Shown here in pieces: positions 21,528 to 31,772 of a stretch of 64,000 nucleotides of DNA. Numbering within the stretch: position 1 is the stretch's first letter; the number at the start of each line of letters is the position of its first letter. A program made the translations under genes and the position numbers. The stretch comes from Dacryopinax spathularia (lineage: Eukaryota > Basidiomycota > Dacrymycetes > Dacrymycetales > Dacrymycetaceae): contig JBBPFI010000005.1 in assembly GCA_037974965.1 (NCBI GenBank), forward strand, positions 806,001 to 870,000. The letters run 5' to 3'. The notes beneath the pieces were generated by a model. The model did no database searches and was not told where the DNA came from. It saw only the letters and a list, made by a program, of their open reading frames with translations.

Positions 21528-21560
21528 CGGAACATTCCCCGTTTTTGTGTCTACATAACA

Positions 21561-22005
21561 ATGACGAGAGGATTGGGACAAAATGCATTCCCAAATGCTT
21601 GTTTAAGAGACCAGCACCCTAAGTCCGCCATCTACAGTACGAAAGCCTGGGCAGCCCCAGTCCCCCCTATAGAGCACGACTGTGCCTTCGATTGCACTGA
21701 TCAGCCTGATCAGCCCTGATCACTCTATCACCTGTTTTTGGCGGTTGTCCTGATGAGAGAAGCCATTTGCCTCCGCTTTTTGGCCCAAGTTTTATCATTT
21801 AATATTAAACGGGCTTTTGACAGTGACACACAGGGCTGGATAGGGCTGGAAACGATAGGGCGACAATCCCGGGTGAATGCTGCACAGGAGGGCCCATCAG
21901 TGCAGAGCAGGGCACGTGCGGGCTGGTCCGGGCTGATGCGGGCAAGTCCGTGCTCAGCAATGGTGTGCTCTTTGGGAATGCATTTTGTCCCAATCGTCTC
22001 GTCAT
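21561..22005. mobile_element. Second foldback/MITE-like element, 445 bp
   Basis: The ends are inverted repeats of about 38 bp, ATGACGAGAGGATTGGGACA and onward through AAATGCATTCCCAAA, with one mismatch. Internal GCGGGC and CCTGATCAG motifs add partial self-complementarity. No clear target duplication was seen. It has no coding capacity and lies 33 bp from the first element. Confidence 0.65.
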
Positions 22006-22144
22006 ACTCTACCCTTCCGCAAGTTGATTCTCGACCACTGGAAGAGACCAAGGGCGGTAGCACAAGTTCACTCTTTGTTTATTCTCAACTACGTTGTTAC
22101 TCATTCTCGCTCCCGCTCCCATATTCTTGTACATCGCGTACGCT

Positions 22145-23586
22145 TCACAAGTTAACAGTTGCCAACCCTCTCTCATCATACCTTGCCCCCGCAACCGGGA
22201 ACTGATCCAAAATCTTCCTGATCTAATCCTCCAATCAGCCCGTCCCCCTCACCCGGCGCAGAGAGCAGGAACTCACCTCAGCCAGATCCTCCTTCGTCAG
22301 CACCACCTGCGTGCTAGCGATGTTCTCTTTCAGGCCGTCGATACGCGTCGTACCCGGTATGGCGATTATATCGTCTCCCTGCGCGTGGAGCCAGGCAAGG
22401 GCGAGTTGGGAGGGAGTCGCGTTCTTCGATTTGGCCATAGCGGTAATCTTATCCACCAGCTCCACATTCTACACCTCACATCAGCTCCGCTCCCTCCACT
22501 CAATCACGGCAGAATAGCGAGGCGAGGCGAGGCGTTTCTCTTGAAGGAGAAGGAGAAGAACCAGACGCACCTTGGGGAAATTCTCCTCACTAAACCTCGG
22601 CACCGTCAACCTCCAATCTCCCTCCGGCAAATCCCCCCTCTTCCTATATTTCCCCGCCAAGAACCCCCTCGACAGCGGGGAATAAGCGACGAACGTTATC
22701 CCGAGCTCGCGGCACGTGTCCAGGATCCCGTTCGTCTCGACAGACGTCTCGAACAGGCTGTACTCGATCTGAACTGCGGCGATCTTGGCGATCTTGGCGG
22801 CGCGCCGGAGAGTTTGGGGGGAACATTCGGACAGGCCGATGTGCCTATCCGGGTTGGGTCAGTTGAGGTCGCATGCGGGACCGGGGAGGGAGAGGAGGGC
22901 GTACCTGATCTTGCCGGCATCCTGAAGCTCCTTTAGAGCACGGACGGTCTCTTCGATCGGCGTCTTGGGGTCCACACGGTGCTGGTAGTACAGGTCGACT
23001 ATCCCTCGTCAGCAACACCCCAACTCACTAGGATATGAAGGAAGACGCACTGTAGTCCGTCTCAAGAGCCTTTAAGCTAGCCTCGCAAGCCTGGAGGACG
23101 TACTCCCTATCACCCCGGATCCCCGCAAATCCAGGAAGGGCGCCGAACTTCGTGCCTGAACCCCTCGTTAGCTGCTGCTGGATGGGTGAATGGGGAAGAG
23201 GGGACGTACAGAGGAAAATGTCCTTCCTGGGGATATTGGCCGCTTTCATCGCTTTTGCGATCAGGCGCTCGTTCTCGTGGTGTCCCTTTCGGCCGTACAC
23301 GTCTGCGTCCCCAACGGTCAGCTTTGACTGGGCAAGGAAGAGCGCGGGAGAGGGAGAGGGAGACGTACCGGCTGTATCCCACAGACGGCATCCGGCATCG
23401 TAGGCCGCTTTGAACACGGGAATGAACTCTTCTTCTGTCTTGTCGGTTGCGTACAGCGCCTGCCGGTGGGCATGTCAGGGAGTGAGAGAGGTTGCGAGGG
23501 TAGAGGGGTCGTACGGAGAACCCCATCAAGCCCCAGCCGGGGATGGGGACTTCCGTACCGCCGATCTTGCGTGTCGGGAGTGACAT
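22145..23586 (-). CDS. Aldo-keto reductase (YakC/AKR13-like), copy 1
   Basis: Probably eight exons on the minus strand. The start [20 protein letters not shown] at 23586 matches the other copies in the window. The TIM-barrel catalytic tetrad is visible: Asp and Tyr in [11 protein letters not shown] (split by an intron), Lys in FLC-TKFG and His in [13 protein letters not shown]. The NADPH-binding end reads [15 protein letters not shown] and [16 protein letters not shown]. The last exon encodes [17 protein letters not shown] and stops at 22145. Such enzymes reduce aldehydes and ketones with NADPH in the cytosol; the substrate is unknown. The stop lies 140 bp from the second foldback element, so 3' processing could be affected. 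Confidence 0.88.
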
Positions 23587-24820
23587 TGCGTTCGCAGGAG
23601 TTATATCTCGAGCAAGAGTGGTTCAAGTTAAAGTCGGATGGCTGGACTGGTTGGCTTGTTTCTTTCTCGTCCTCCTCTTGCCGACTCGAGGCGGGTTTAT
23701 ATACCTCGAAAGCTCGAGCCTAAGCACCGCCTTTTCGTCAATGTGTCGATTCGCTCCGTACGTTCTCCATCGTCCTCGCCATCCTACAGAAAGTACGGAA
23801 CACCGTGGGACCTCTCTCCATCCCAGCCAGTAGAATAGTCATACTCCCCCTCTCATCCAAGCCAAAAGTCAATACCAAGCGCGTTCAACTGAATAACGCG
23901 TCTCGCATAACACCGAAATACTTACATAACCCTCACCGCCACCAGGGTCCTTCCCCTAAAACAGCGCTAAAAGCCGACAAACGGTGCGAGAAAACCCATG
24001 AAGCGCGCCACTTTTTGGGTGGCTCATGAACCGCGCCAGGCGGGTCCATGGGGCGCGCCACTTTTCGGGTGCGGGGAAGGAGTTGGTCCGCTGCGGGTCC
24101 GGACTTGGCGCGAGTGGAGGGTCTGTGCTGAACGATCGACTCCTGCTCTGGTGGACTCTCAACCTGGTCTTGTCCCAAATTGCGCTTGCTTGGATTCTAT
24201 TCAACGCGCGTCGCATTGTGCTCAACGTCATTCCGATTTACCGGTCAATGCCAGCTATATTCCTTCGGGAAGGTGATACACCGGAACAGAGTCATTCATC
24301 TCTCGCTTTGCAACCTTGCTGGACGGACGTGCTGGTACTGATTGGCTTCACCCCGCAGCTTCTCTTGCGCTTAATGTCTGGTGACCGGGATTGCTGGTAT
24401 CTTGCTTTTGGTGCGCTTTGCTAGTGTCTGGCAAGGCTGTCGCACTTCGCTTTCCAAAGTGGGCAGATGGTCGCGCACATTGAAGTTCTGTAGCTCCGCT
24501 CTGCGGATGTACGCGGTGTCCGCACATGTCGGGCCTTACTATCCATGTTCCTAATCACTGTCGACACGATATTCAGGGTTCACCCGTTGTTCAGATTGAA
24601 ACTTAATGTCAGATGAAAAGATTGGACTTCGGTACCGGCATAACGTCGTTGTTGATTCTTCAAAATGTCTCAGACTTCCTGCGTTCGAGGAAGGAGAAAG
24701 CCAAGCGGAAGCAGCTCGTCGATGCACGGTTGGCATCTTAGCCTTCCCTTGGTTCCATTCTTTTAGAGAGAAACCATCATTCCACCCTACGTACGGACGC
24801 GGTTCACGAGTCTCCTAAAT
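23587..24820. other. Intergenic with a small tandem repeat
   Basis: Three imperfect copies of a roughly 25-bp unit, CATGAAGCGCGCCACTTTTT-like, lie at about 23997-24075. Frames here (24026-24424 plus, 24606-24818 plus) have no recognised motif. Confidence 0.4.
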
Positions 24821-24839
24821 TCCGCCTTCCTGCCAGATC

Positions 24840-25615
24840 CCTCACCCCGTGCGTCTCACTTCGTCGTCCAGCTGCTTTCCGGAGTTCTTGACGAAGCCGA
24901 TCACAAAGCGTTCAAGATAGTCGAAAGATCCACGGCATCGTTGTTTAGCGGAACGGGTGAGATATAGGGGGGCTATCTTCTAGAATGCCCTCAGGGACGG
25001 GCACCTCTTCTATAATGCCCTCCGGCAGAAAATGATCTATAATGCCCTGCCGCATCGGGCTATCTCACGTCATGCACGGTCACTTTTCACTGTGTACTGT
25101 ATCACGTGCACACTCGCAGTTTTGAAATGATATTTTATTGTGGAGCAGTGTCTTGATGTGGAGTGCTGCCCAAGAAGTAGACGTCGGCCCCTTGTGTCCC
25201 ATTTTGGAATATTCCTCAATATGGCAAAATTCATTCATTACACTCCAAGCGGTTATTAACGAGAATTGGTGCGCGTACATTGTTTACAAAATCTGTGCAC
25301 GTGATACAGTACATGGTGAAAAGGGACCATGCATGACGTGAGATAGCCCGATGCAGCAGGGCATTATAGATCATTTTCTGCCGGAGGGCATTATAGAAGA
25401 GGTGCCCGTCCCTGAGGGCATTCTAGAAGATAGCCCGATATAGGGCGTGATGTACATGATGACTGGATGATTGGGGAGACGATCTTCTCTGAGTCTTCGA
25501 AGCTCCCGTTTTCAGCCCTACCGTCTATGATCCCCCTCGCTAGTTTCCCTTCTGTCAAGGTCATTCTGTGGCCTGTGTGCGGTTTTGGCCTGTGAGAAGT
25601 AATACGTAGCGACAC
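24840..25615 (-). pseudogene. Remnant relative of the 140-aa Lys-rich gene, split by a MITE
   Basis: On the minus strand, 25615 to 25446 reads LTEGKLARGIIDGRAENG and SEKIVSPIIQSS. Beyond the inserted element, below 24970, the sequence reads PVPLNNDAVDLSTILNAL. That peptide aligns with LNDAAELGLKMSTLW in exon 3 of the intact genes. A matching tail (GFVKNSGKQLDDEVR) follows in a neighbouring frame. It is in the mirror position of the degenerate copy at 8337-8925. The 467-bp element inserted here would disrupt the gene unless it lies in an intron. Confidence 0.35.
24970..25436. mobile_element. MITE, 467 bp, 9-bp target duplication, Mutator-like
   Basis: Terminal inverted repeats of about 150 bp begin GGGCTATCTTCTAGAATGCC. 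They contain a repeated GAGGGCATT(A/C)TAGA unit. GATATAGGG flanks both ends (24961-24969 and 25437-25445). A 9-bp duplication is the hallmark of Mutator-like elements. There is no transposase frame, so it is non-autonomous. The near-perfect arms suggest a recent insertion. Confidence 0.8.
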
Positions 25616-26098
25616 CTATCTAGCGGAGCCTGGTCTTGTTCAAGTAGATCAGACCCGGGGAGTAGTAGCGCAGAAAGGCTTGTAGCTGCTTCCACGAAAA
25701 TCTTACATTTCTCAATCGGAACCCCCTGATCGATGACTACTAGTCACTCCACTACTTGCAACCCTACAACTGAGTACCCGTCGTACCCCTCCTTCGTACG
25801 CAAGCCTTAGATAGATATGACAGATAGGGGATAACGGAGACTCCGCCGGCCTCCGATATTTCACGCACTTCCCCCCATCAATCACACACCAACGTCGCCT
25901 ACCAGTTCCCGATCTTGCTCGATATAGCCTTTCTCCCCTCCGTCGAACCCCAGATTTGAGCGCTAGCCTCGAGGTTATGACTCGCCGTCCACCTCGCTCA
26001 GTTTCCGCACGTTCTCCACGGAGAATTGGGTGCAAATAAGGCAGCTTGCCCAATTGATAGGGGTTCCTACACAGTTGTCGGACTGGCTGTTTCCACTT

Positions 26099-26131
26099 CC
26101 GATTGGTCGTTTGCCTCATCGGATTATCAGA
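26099..26131 (+). promoter_or_regulatory. 33-bp conserved block (inverted CCAAT plus GATA-type site)
   Basis: Begins CCGATTGGTCGT and ends TTATCAGA, 170 nt upstream of the TATA box at 26301. Confidence 0.45.
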
Positions 26132-26300
26132 TAGACTTCGGCTTATCGGGGAGAGCCATTGTATTGCTCTCTGCACGAGCTGAGAAGGATATGCGGCAGG
26201 TCGAGACGGCCGGAGCTCACAAGGCAGGCGGTAGTCACACTTGCAAGTTTGGGTTTGCGGCGAGAAGGTGGGTGCCGCAAGGCAGATGTGCCTTTGGGAA

Positions 26301-26310
26301 GATATAAGCA
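26301..26310 (+). promoter_or_regulatory. Core promoter (GATATAAGCA) of the 91-aa gene
   Basis: Lies about 125 nt upstream of the start at 26432 and is shared with the three paralogues. Confidence 0.45.
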
Positions 26311-26431
26311 TGGAGATGAGAGACAGTCGAACTCACCAAACTCTCAACCATCAGAAGGGAGTGGAAAGACACCGAACTCGGCTTCCAAAACCTTCAATCG
26401 ACATCTCATATCCCGAAGGAACAGTTGAAGC

Positions 26432-26807
26432 ATGTCGCTGTCTTGCGGCTTTCCTCCGCCGAACGAGGGCAACGGTGATCAGAGCCGACGCGAGTGCAAT
26501 AATGGGGGATACACCGCTCCTCCTCTGGCGCTCATGGCGCAGCCAGACCAAGGGAGTGCCGAAGAGCAGCAGGAAACCAACAGGCGCATCCACTGGTACT
26601 TGGTAAGCGGGAAGATGGTCGAGACCGTCTTCACTTCCTAACCTCGCTTAAGGCGACGATGGGAGCTCGCTCGAGCACGTTGAACGAGCAAGAGAGAGCG
26701 AGGGCACTGCAAGTGAGCATATAACCAGAGAAGCGTGCGACAGTCTGCAGATGAACTCACAGCATACCGCGAATCTTGGCATATTTGACCGTACTCCGCA
26801 GCGCTGA
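26432..26807 (+). CDS. Small HMG-box-like protein, 91 aa, right inner copy
   Basis: Three exons: 26432-26602 (171 nt), 26653-26712 (60 nt) and 26763-26807 (45 nt), matching the left inner copy exactly in length and phase. The protein starts MSLSCGFPPPNEGNGDQSRR, contains YTAPPLALMAQ and NRRIHWYL, and continues ATMGARSSTLNEQERARALQ and HTANLGIFDRTPQR. The first intron uses a GTAAGC donor and an AAG-type acceptor; the left copy has GC at the donor. Function unknown. An alternative frame in exon 1 is also open (DASAIMGDTPLLLWRSWRS) and is also kept in the left arm, but only the chosen frame is shared with the outer 99-aa genes. Confidence 0.55.
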
Positions 26808-26809
26808 GA

Positions 26810-27650
26810 CAGCACCAGAACCCACTGCCAAATACACCCAGCTTCGTGATATGCTGGCAGGCCAGCATACAGTCACACGAACGCTGATCATATCTCTCTT
26901 GCTAGGACGTCAGTCCTACTTTGTCTCTTTCCCTCTGGATGTACTCCTCTATGCAGCGAGTCCTTCGTCGAGTCCTTCGTCCAGAGGAATATGATGATTC
27001 TGCTTCTTCATGTAGCTGCGCCTAGCGCTGCTGCGGCTGCGGCACACAATGTCGACGGGCCGTCAGCGCACCGTTAACCGTGTCTCGCGCTTTTAAGCAG
27101 CCCCGAAAATGAGATACGAGTATGACCGGAGTTCCGCGCTGAAGTCGACCATGAGGTTTGACCAGAGAATATGTCCGCGCTGCGCGCAATTGCGATGCAG
27201 CAGCAGATTGGTTATGTCCCGTATAGAAAGCTCGGTTCGCATCCCTCAGCAGATTGTATCCCTCAAGTCCATCACGCGCAAGCAGTGAATAGCCGCTTTA
27301 TTATAAAGTAGCAGAGGAAAGAGCAGGAAGAGAAACGAAAGTGCCAGCACATCATTGCCCGATCCAACACACCAAGAGCGAAAAGACCCGCTTTACTTCA
27401 GGGCAGGCCTGTGGACAAGCGGCCGACCCCTGTCCCTGAGGTTACACGACGATTGCCGTTTCTGCTGTGGTGTTGCCTCGGTTTCGCTATTGCTCTTGTA
27501 GCTTCTCTTCAACGTTCATCTCGAGCTGTTGGTATCGTTAGACCTCTCAAGGACGACTTGATGGAACGCTTCCCTTTCCTATATTCGCGAACATGACTGT
27601 CTCCGCACTGGCACGGCTGTGCGAAAACGAGCAAAGGACGACTTGATTGA
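26810..27650. other. Right-arm sequence without a supported gene
   Basis: Mirror of 6300-7140. A block near 27300-27480 corresponds to the MMRWHFRF block in the left arm, but its frames are interrupted here. Confidence 0.35.
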
Positions 27651-27659
27651 TGATCTGGT

Positions 27660-28070
27660 CATCTCGCTTTACCCGACGCGTTGATCTGGCTATAATACTT
27701 GGGAACGCGACGGAAGAGCTGTCTGCGATAAAGGCCGCTCTGGTGTTCCGCGAGGATTGACCTAGAATCTCGCTCTCTCCCTTGGCACTCGTACCTCGTG
27801 CGACGAACGGTATCTTCGCAGGGCGGAGTTAGGACGTGTTTCCGTAGCCCGTATCCGGCCTTAGGCTCTTGATGCGCACTCAAATCTCTTCGTGGTCTTG
27901 GTTAGGATACTATCGCCGCAGTGGACGCCCTTGTGTACAGCTCGAGATGCTGCAACCAACTCTGGCCATATAGGATGTGCATTCTATCTCCTGCTTCCCC
28001 TATGCTCCACGTCTCTGGCTTTCCGCGCTTCTTCCTTTCCAGCTTGTCTGTGAATCCTTGACGAAGGCGA
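27660..28070 (-). other. Mirror of the conserved-peptide block (right)
   Basis: The minus-strand ATG at 27982 begins MHILYGQSWLQHLELYT. A further stretch in another frame reads GESEILGQSSRNTRAAF, matching ILGQYEQNTRAAF in the left arm. Stops lie between these parts, so this copy looks decayed or has unresolved introns. Confidence 0.3.
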
Positions 28071-28398
28071 CCAAAGGGTAGATCTCAAACATCATACGAG
28101 AACCCGCTGCGGCCTGATGCATTCGAAGGTACGGCGGCCACCAGCTTCGTGATTGACCTGGATTTGGGAACCTTCCCACCAATGGGGTTGTATCGGAACG
28201 CTTACATCGCACTCACCGATGCAACACTGCATTGCGGACTCACGTTCTCCCCACATGATGCTGTACATACTACCGGCTGAAGCTACTACAAGTAGTGATC
28301 TCTACCAGAATGGGTTCCGTGGAAGCTCGGTGTCTGCAGCGCACTCCACGCCTCATCCCCCTCCGCTTCGCACCGCGTCCAGCTGTCTTTTGAGGCGC

Positions 28399-28930
28399 TT
28401 AACGAAGCCGCCATAGGGTACTCAGCATGAAGCCAAGATCGGCAGCCTCGTTAAGGGCTTTGAGAAATAGCTGGTAAAGCTGTTGTGAGCCAAGGCTAGG
28501 ATGTTTCTGTGCAGTGCGGACTTACATTCGCAGATTTCTCTTTGTTAGACTGGGACATGCCAGACCAGTTGTTCTGAAGCCACAACTACGGCGGGTCCTT
28601 GTCAGTATTGATCCGGGAAATGGCCTGGCTTGAGCGCACGAAGTACATGAACGTCTCAGCCTGATACCGCTCGGTGACGTTCTCGATCTTCTCCAGAATC
28701 TTGCGAGAACGCTCGTGACGAGCCCTCGCACTTGGCTTATTCTTCAGCTTCTTGGATGTATGTTCTGTGTTTCGACGTTGCACCTTCGCCTTCGCCTTTG
28801 GAGGGGTAACCTTTGGCTTCGGACGAGTAACGTTCGGTTTGCGGCGGGTAACCGTGAACTTCAGAGAGTCGGGCTTCGGTTCTAGTCGTTCGCTCTTTCG
28901 CAATGAGCCGCGAGTGATCATCCTCGCCAT
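28399..28930 (-). CDS. Lys/Pro-rich small protein, 140 aa, right copy
   Basis: Three exons: 28640-28930 (291 nt), 28526-28585 (60 nt) and 28399-28470 (72 nt), identical in length and phase to the left copy at 5015-5548. The protein starts MARMITRGSLRKSERLEPK, has the KPKV and KAKV basic repeats, then RSRKILEKIENVTERYQAE. Exon 2 gives LWLQNNWSGMSQSNKEKSAN and exon 3 LFLKALNEAADLGFMLSTLW. The first intron ends at CCGCCGTAG, as in the left copy (CCGCCCTAG). The gene is divergent from the 99-aa gene at 30455 with 1524 nt between starts, against 1517 in the left arm. A minus-strand GTATAAGCA near 29030-29038 is a likely TATA box. Function unknown. Confidence 0.6.
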
Positions 28931-28939
28931 ATTGCTGCA

Positions 28940-30140
28940 GCTTTGCGCGGCTGAAGGATGTTTTGGAGTGCCTTGGCTGAGTGGAAGTGGTTACGTCGTA
29001 TTTGTACGTCTGTTGTTCTCTAATGGACGGATGCTTATACTCTACTTTGGCAGTAGGAGCTCGCTCCGCCTACCTTTGGTGGCGGGAATGCAGAACCCCC
29101 CAATTACCTGCGGACCAGGCGCGGCGATAACCTCCCTGCCGAGGAAAACGGAAGGCAGACGGGACACCTGGTTTGAATATCAAGAAGAATGGTCATCACC
29201 CTAAATTCTTCGAACTTCCATACGTTTTGATGGGCGGAGGAAACCCATCCCCCTGCTGCGTGTATTTTTGGACGACTTTCTTATTTGGTGGAATAGGGGC
29301 TGATCAAGTATGCCGCTGTCCGCTATCCCTCTAAACGAGGCACCCTTCCCGTAGCCGTACGTTCCCAAGGCCAGTTGGCCGACAAGGAAAGACAATACGT
29401 ATGCCGTGACTGGAGGATGGGGATTCGGCATGTATCTTCAAACTCCTCGTTGCTCGTGATTTCTCACTGCGGTGCGACTGTAGGTGAATGACTCGGCTGA
29501 AACGGTCAGCGTCATGAGCTGACAACCTGTAGTGGGTTGGTCAATCAGTCGAATGGTGTACGGTCGTACTCACCTCCCTGGGCCCAATTCTGCTTATTCG
29601 TGTTTCTCCAGTTTCAGCAGTCGTGGTCAATCAAGATCTCGCGATTGTACGGACCACTGAGTCCTTGATACCGACTAATCCCATGATTACTGAGGTTTTG
29701 TCGGGACGGGATATTTTTGGCTGCTTTTATGAACGAATATTATGATTGTGTACTGGAAACCGACATTGTTACATTGAGAATGGCCCTGGACCAGCCCGGA
29801 TGGAGAGCAGCGGCTGCCGTGCCCCATCTTCCTCGTTTTCGTGTCCGAGCCCTGCAGGTGCACGACAGACAGGGGTAGTGGAATCATCGCCGGTCTCCAT
29901 GCTCCGTTCACTTCTTCCATCAGTCCCATCAAATGCAGCGTGCCCTTCCCCAATAGTACTCCCGCCAATTCCCATCTCCGCTCTGGAGCCCCATATTTGC
30001 ACACCAGCCTCGAGGCTCGCTCGCTCTACGCGACATTTCCGGCTCTCCTCATATCCTTCCGGCACTTGTCGGGTCAGCAAATAAGGCAGGCAGCCCAATC
30101 AAGGGCTCACCTCACACACTCATAAGGCATGCCCTTGAGG
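28940..30140. other. Long intergenic region between divergent small genes (right)
   Basis: Mirror of the left intergenic region. Frames at 29687-30098 on both strands overlap and are not retained in the left arm. No gene is supported. Confidence 0.4.
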
Positions 30141-30142
30141 CT

Positions 30143-30175
30143 GCCGATTTGTCGTCCGCCTCGTCGAGTTATCAG
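30143..30175 (+). promoter_or_regulatory. 33-bp conserved block, CCAAT part altered
   Basis: Same block as in the other three genes, ending TTATCAGA, but here ATTGG reads ATTTG. It lies about 149 nt upstream of the TATA box at 30324-30332. If the CCAAT site matters, this copy should respond differently. Confidence 0.4.
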
Positions 30176-30323
30176 ACTCCGTTGATAGGAGGTGCCCATG
30201 CATGAGCAGAGAAGGTGTGATGGGATGTCGATGCGGCTCTTGCGCGCAAGGCGAAGATTCGTTCGGACTTTGTGGGTTCGCATTTGCGGCGAGACGGGGC
30301 AAGGTGAGGTGCCTACGAAATAG

Positions 30324-30332
30324 ATATAAGCA
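30324..30332 (+). promoter_or_regulatory. Core promoter (ATATAAGCA) of the 99-aa gene
   Basis: Lies about 125 nt upstream of the start at 30455; conserved in all four paralogues. Confidence 0.45.
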
Positions 30333-30454
30333 CGGCTGGCATGCCCAGGCTGACTCACCTCGTCCCCGGCAAGGAGAGGAAACCGTGAAGACGTCCATCG
30401 TCGTTTCCGTAAACCGGCGTAACCGCTTCAGGATTCTATACAAGGATTCATAGG

Positions 30455-30854
30455 ATGCCACTCTGTTCCGCGCTCGCGTCAGGGCTGCCACCCAACGAGG
30501 ACGGTGAAGACCGCAAGTCTCCCTCTTGCGGGAGGTATACGGCGCCTCCGCTTGCCCTGATGGCGCCGCTTACGAGGTCGAATCGTCGCCAGCCGCCCGG
30601 CCGCGAGCTGGGTCAAGATGAGATCAACAGGCGCATACGTTGGTACGCCGTAAGTCCACTGTCGGTCGGTGTCGGTTGCACGTCGCTCACCACGTCTAGG
30701 CAATCGTAGGAGCTCGCTGGCGCAACCTAAGCGAATACGAGAGAGCGAGAGCTCAGCAGGTAGGCGCATGTCCAACGGAGCGTGTGACAGGGCACTAACC
30801 ATCTTTCAGCACGTCTCGAACCTATTCCGATTTGAACGAACGGATGCTGCGTAG
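30455..30854 (+). CDS. Small HMG-box-like protein, 99 aa, right outer copy
   Basis: Three exons: 30455-30649 (195 nt), 30700-30759 (60 nt) and 30810-30854 (45 nt), identical in length to the left outer copy. The protein starts MPLCSALASGLPPNEDGEDR. The core reads EINRRIRWYAAIVGARWRN and LSEYERARAQQ, then HVSNLFRFERTDAA. GARWRNLSEYER is the best resemblance to HMG-box helices 2-3 in the window. Most differences from the left copy fall in the last 15 residues and in introns. Role unknown; a small DNA-binding or partner protein is an inference only. Confidence 0.6.
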
Positions 30855-31772
30855 TGTGGCCCCGCGAGTCAAATCCAAGCAGGCTGAAGACGTGCTGATA
30901 GGCAAGCCTGGAGCCACACGGACGCTGGTTATCTACCGGTACTCGAGATATGCTCTTTCCCCTGTTCTGTGTTTCTTCAGACTTGTCAACCCTGTCCTTC
31001 CATGAGGTCCCGATCTCATCGACAGGAATACGATGGTTCTGATTCCGCGAACGATTGCGCCCAGTACTGAAGTTGTCCAGCCTCCAGCAGTAGTCCTAGG
31101 ATCGTGCAGAGTTTCCTCAATCGGGGTGCCCGCAGAACTAGCTGGGACAGCGGTAGGCTATTTCCTTCGGACAGAAACGACTGAGCGGATTTCGGCACGT
31201 TCCTGTCGGGAAACCAGCCAGCTCAGCCAGAGACTGAGCAAGCGAAGTTCTCTTATCCAGTTGAGACAGGTTTTGCTGGGACGCCCAGAATCCGTTGTTC
31301 CCTGTTGCCCGAGTTTCCATAAGCCAATACCAGTAGCCACATAGAAGTAGGAGACGAGAGAGCACGCACAGAAACGAAACTGCCAGCACATCAGAGACGC
31401 AGAGAGCGAGCAGAGAGCCCTGCACTCTGGTCACAGCGAGGATGCTTCTGAAAGCATCCGCGTTTTCCTCATCAGGTGACGTCAGAGCGACTACTTGACG
31501 GACATTACCAGCCCTACTGACTACAGACGGACATTGGAGCTGCAAAGCCACGCTTCCTGATCTGGATTCAACTGAGAGTAACGACCGGCTTTGGCATGGG
31601 GAGTCGACGCGTTAATATGGGTCATGTCAATGGGAAGAAGCACGTAGGATCTCACGGTTCGCGCAGAAGGGCTGTGATGGGCCCACAAGACGAGCGACTT
31701 GGAGACGATGCAGGTTGGGGTTCAAGGACTACATACAGGGCCATGCCCTCGCGAGTTTTACCAGCTCTCCTC

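Larger units (their letters stand above)
25720..31545. repeat. Right arm of the 5.8-kb inverted segmental duplication
   Basis: Reverse-complement collinear with 2420-8240 (see that entry for the landmarks). The inner limit is near 25720, the outer near 31545, about 230 bp before the stop of aldo-keto reductase 2. Exons of the small genes are better conserved than the DNA between them. Confidence 0.85.
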
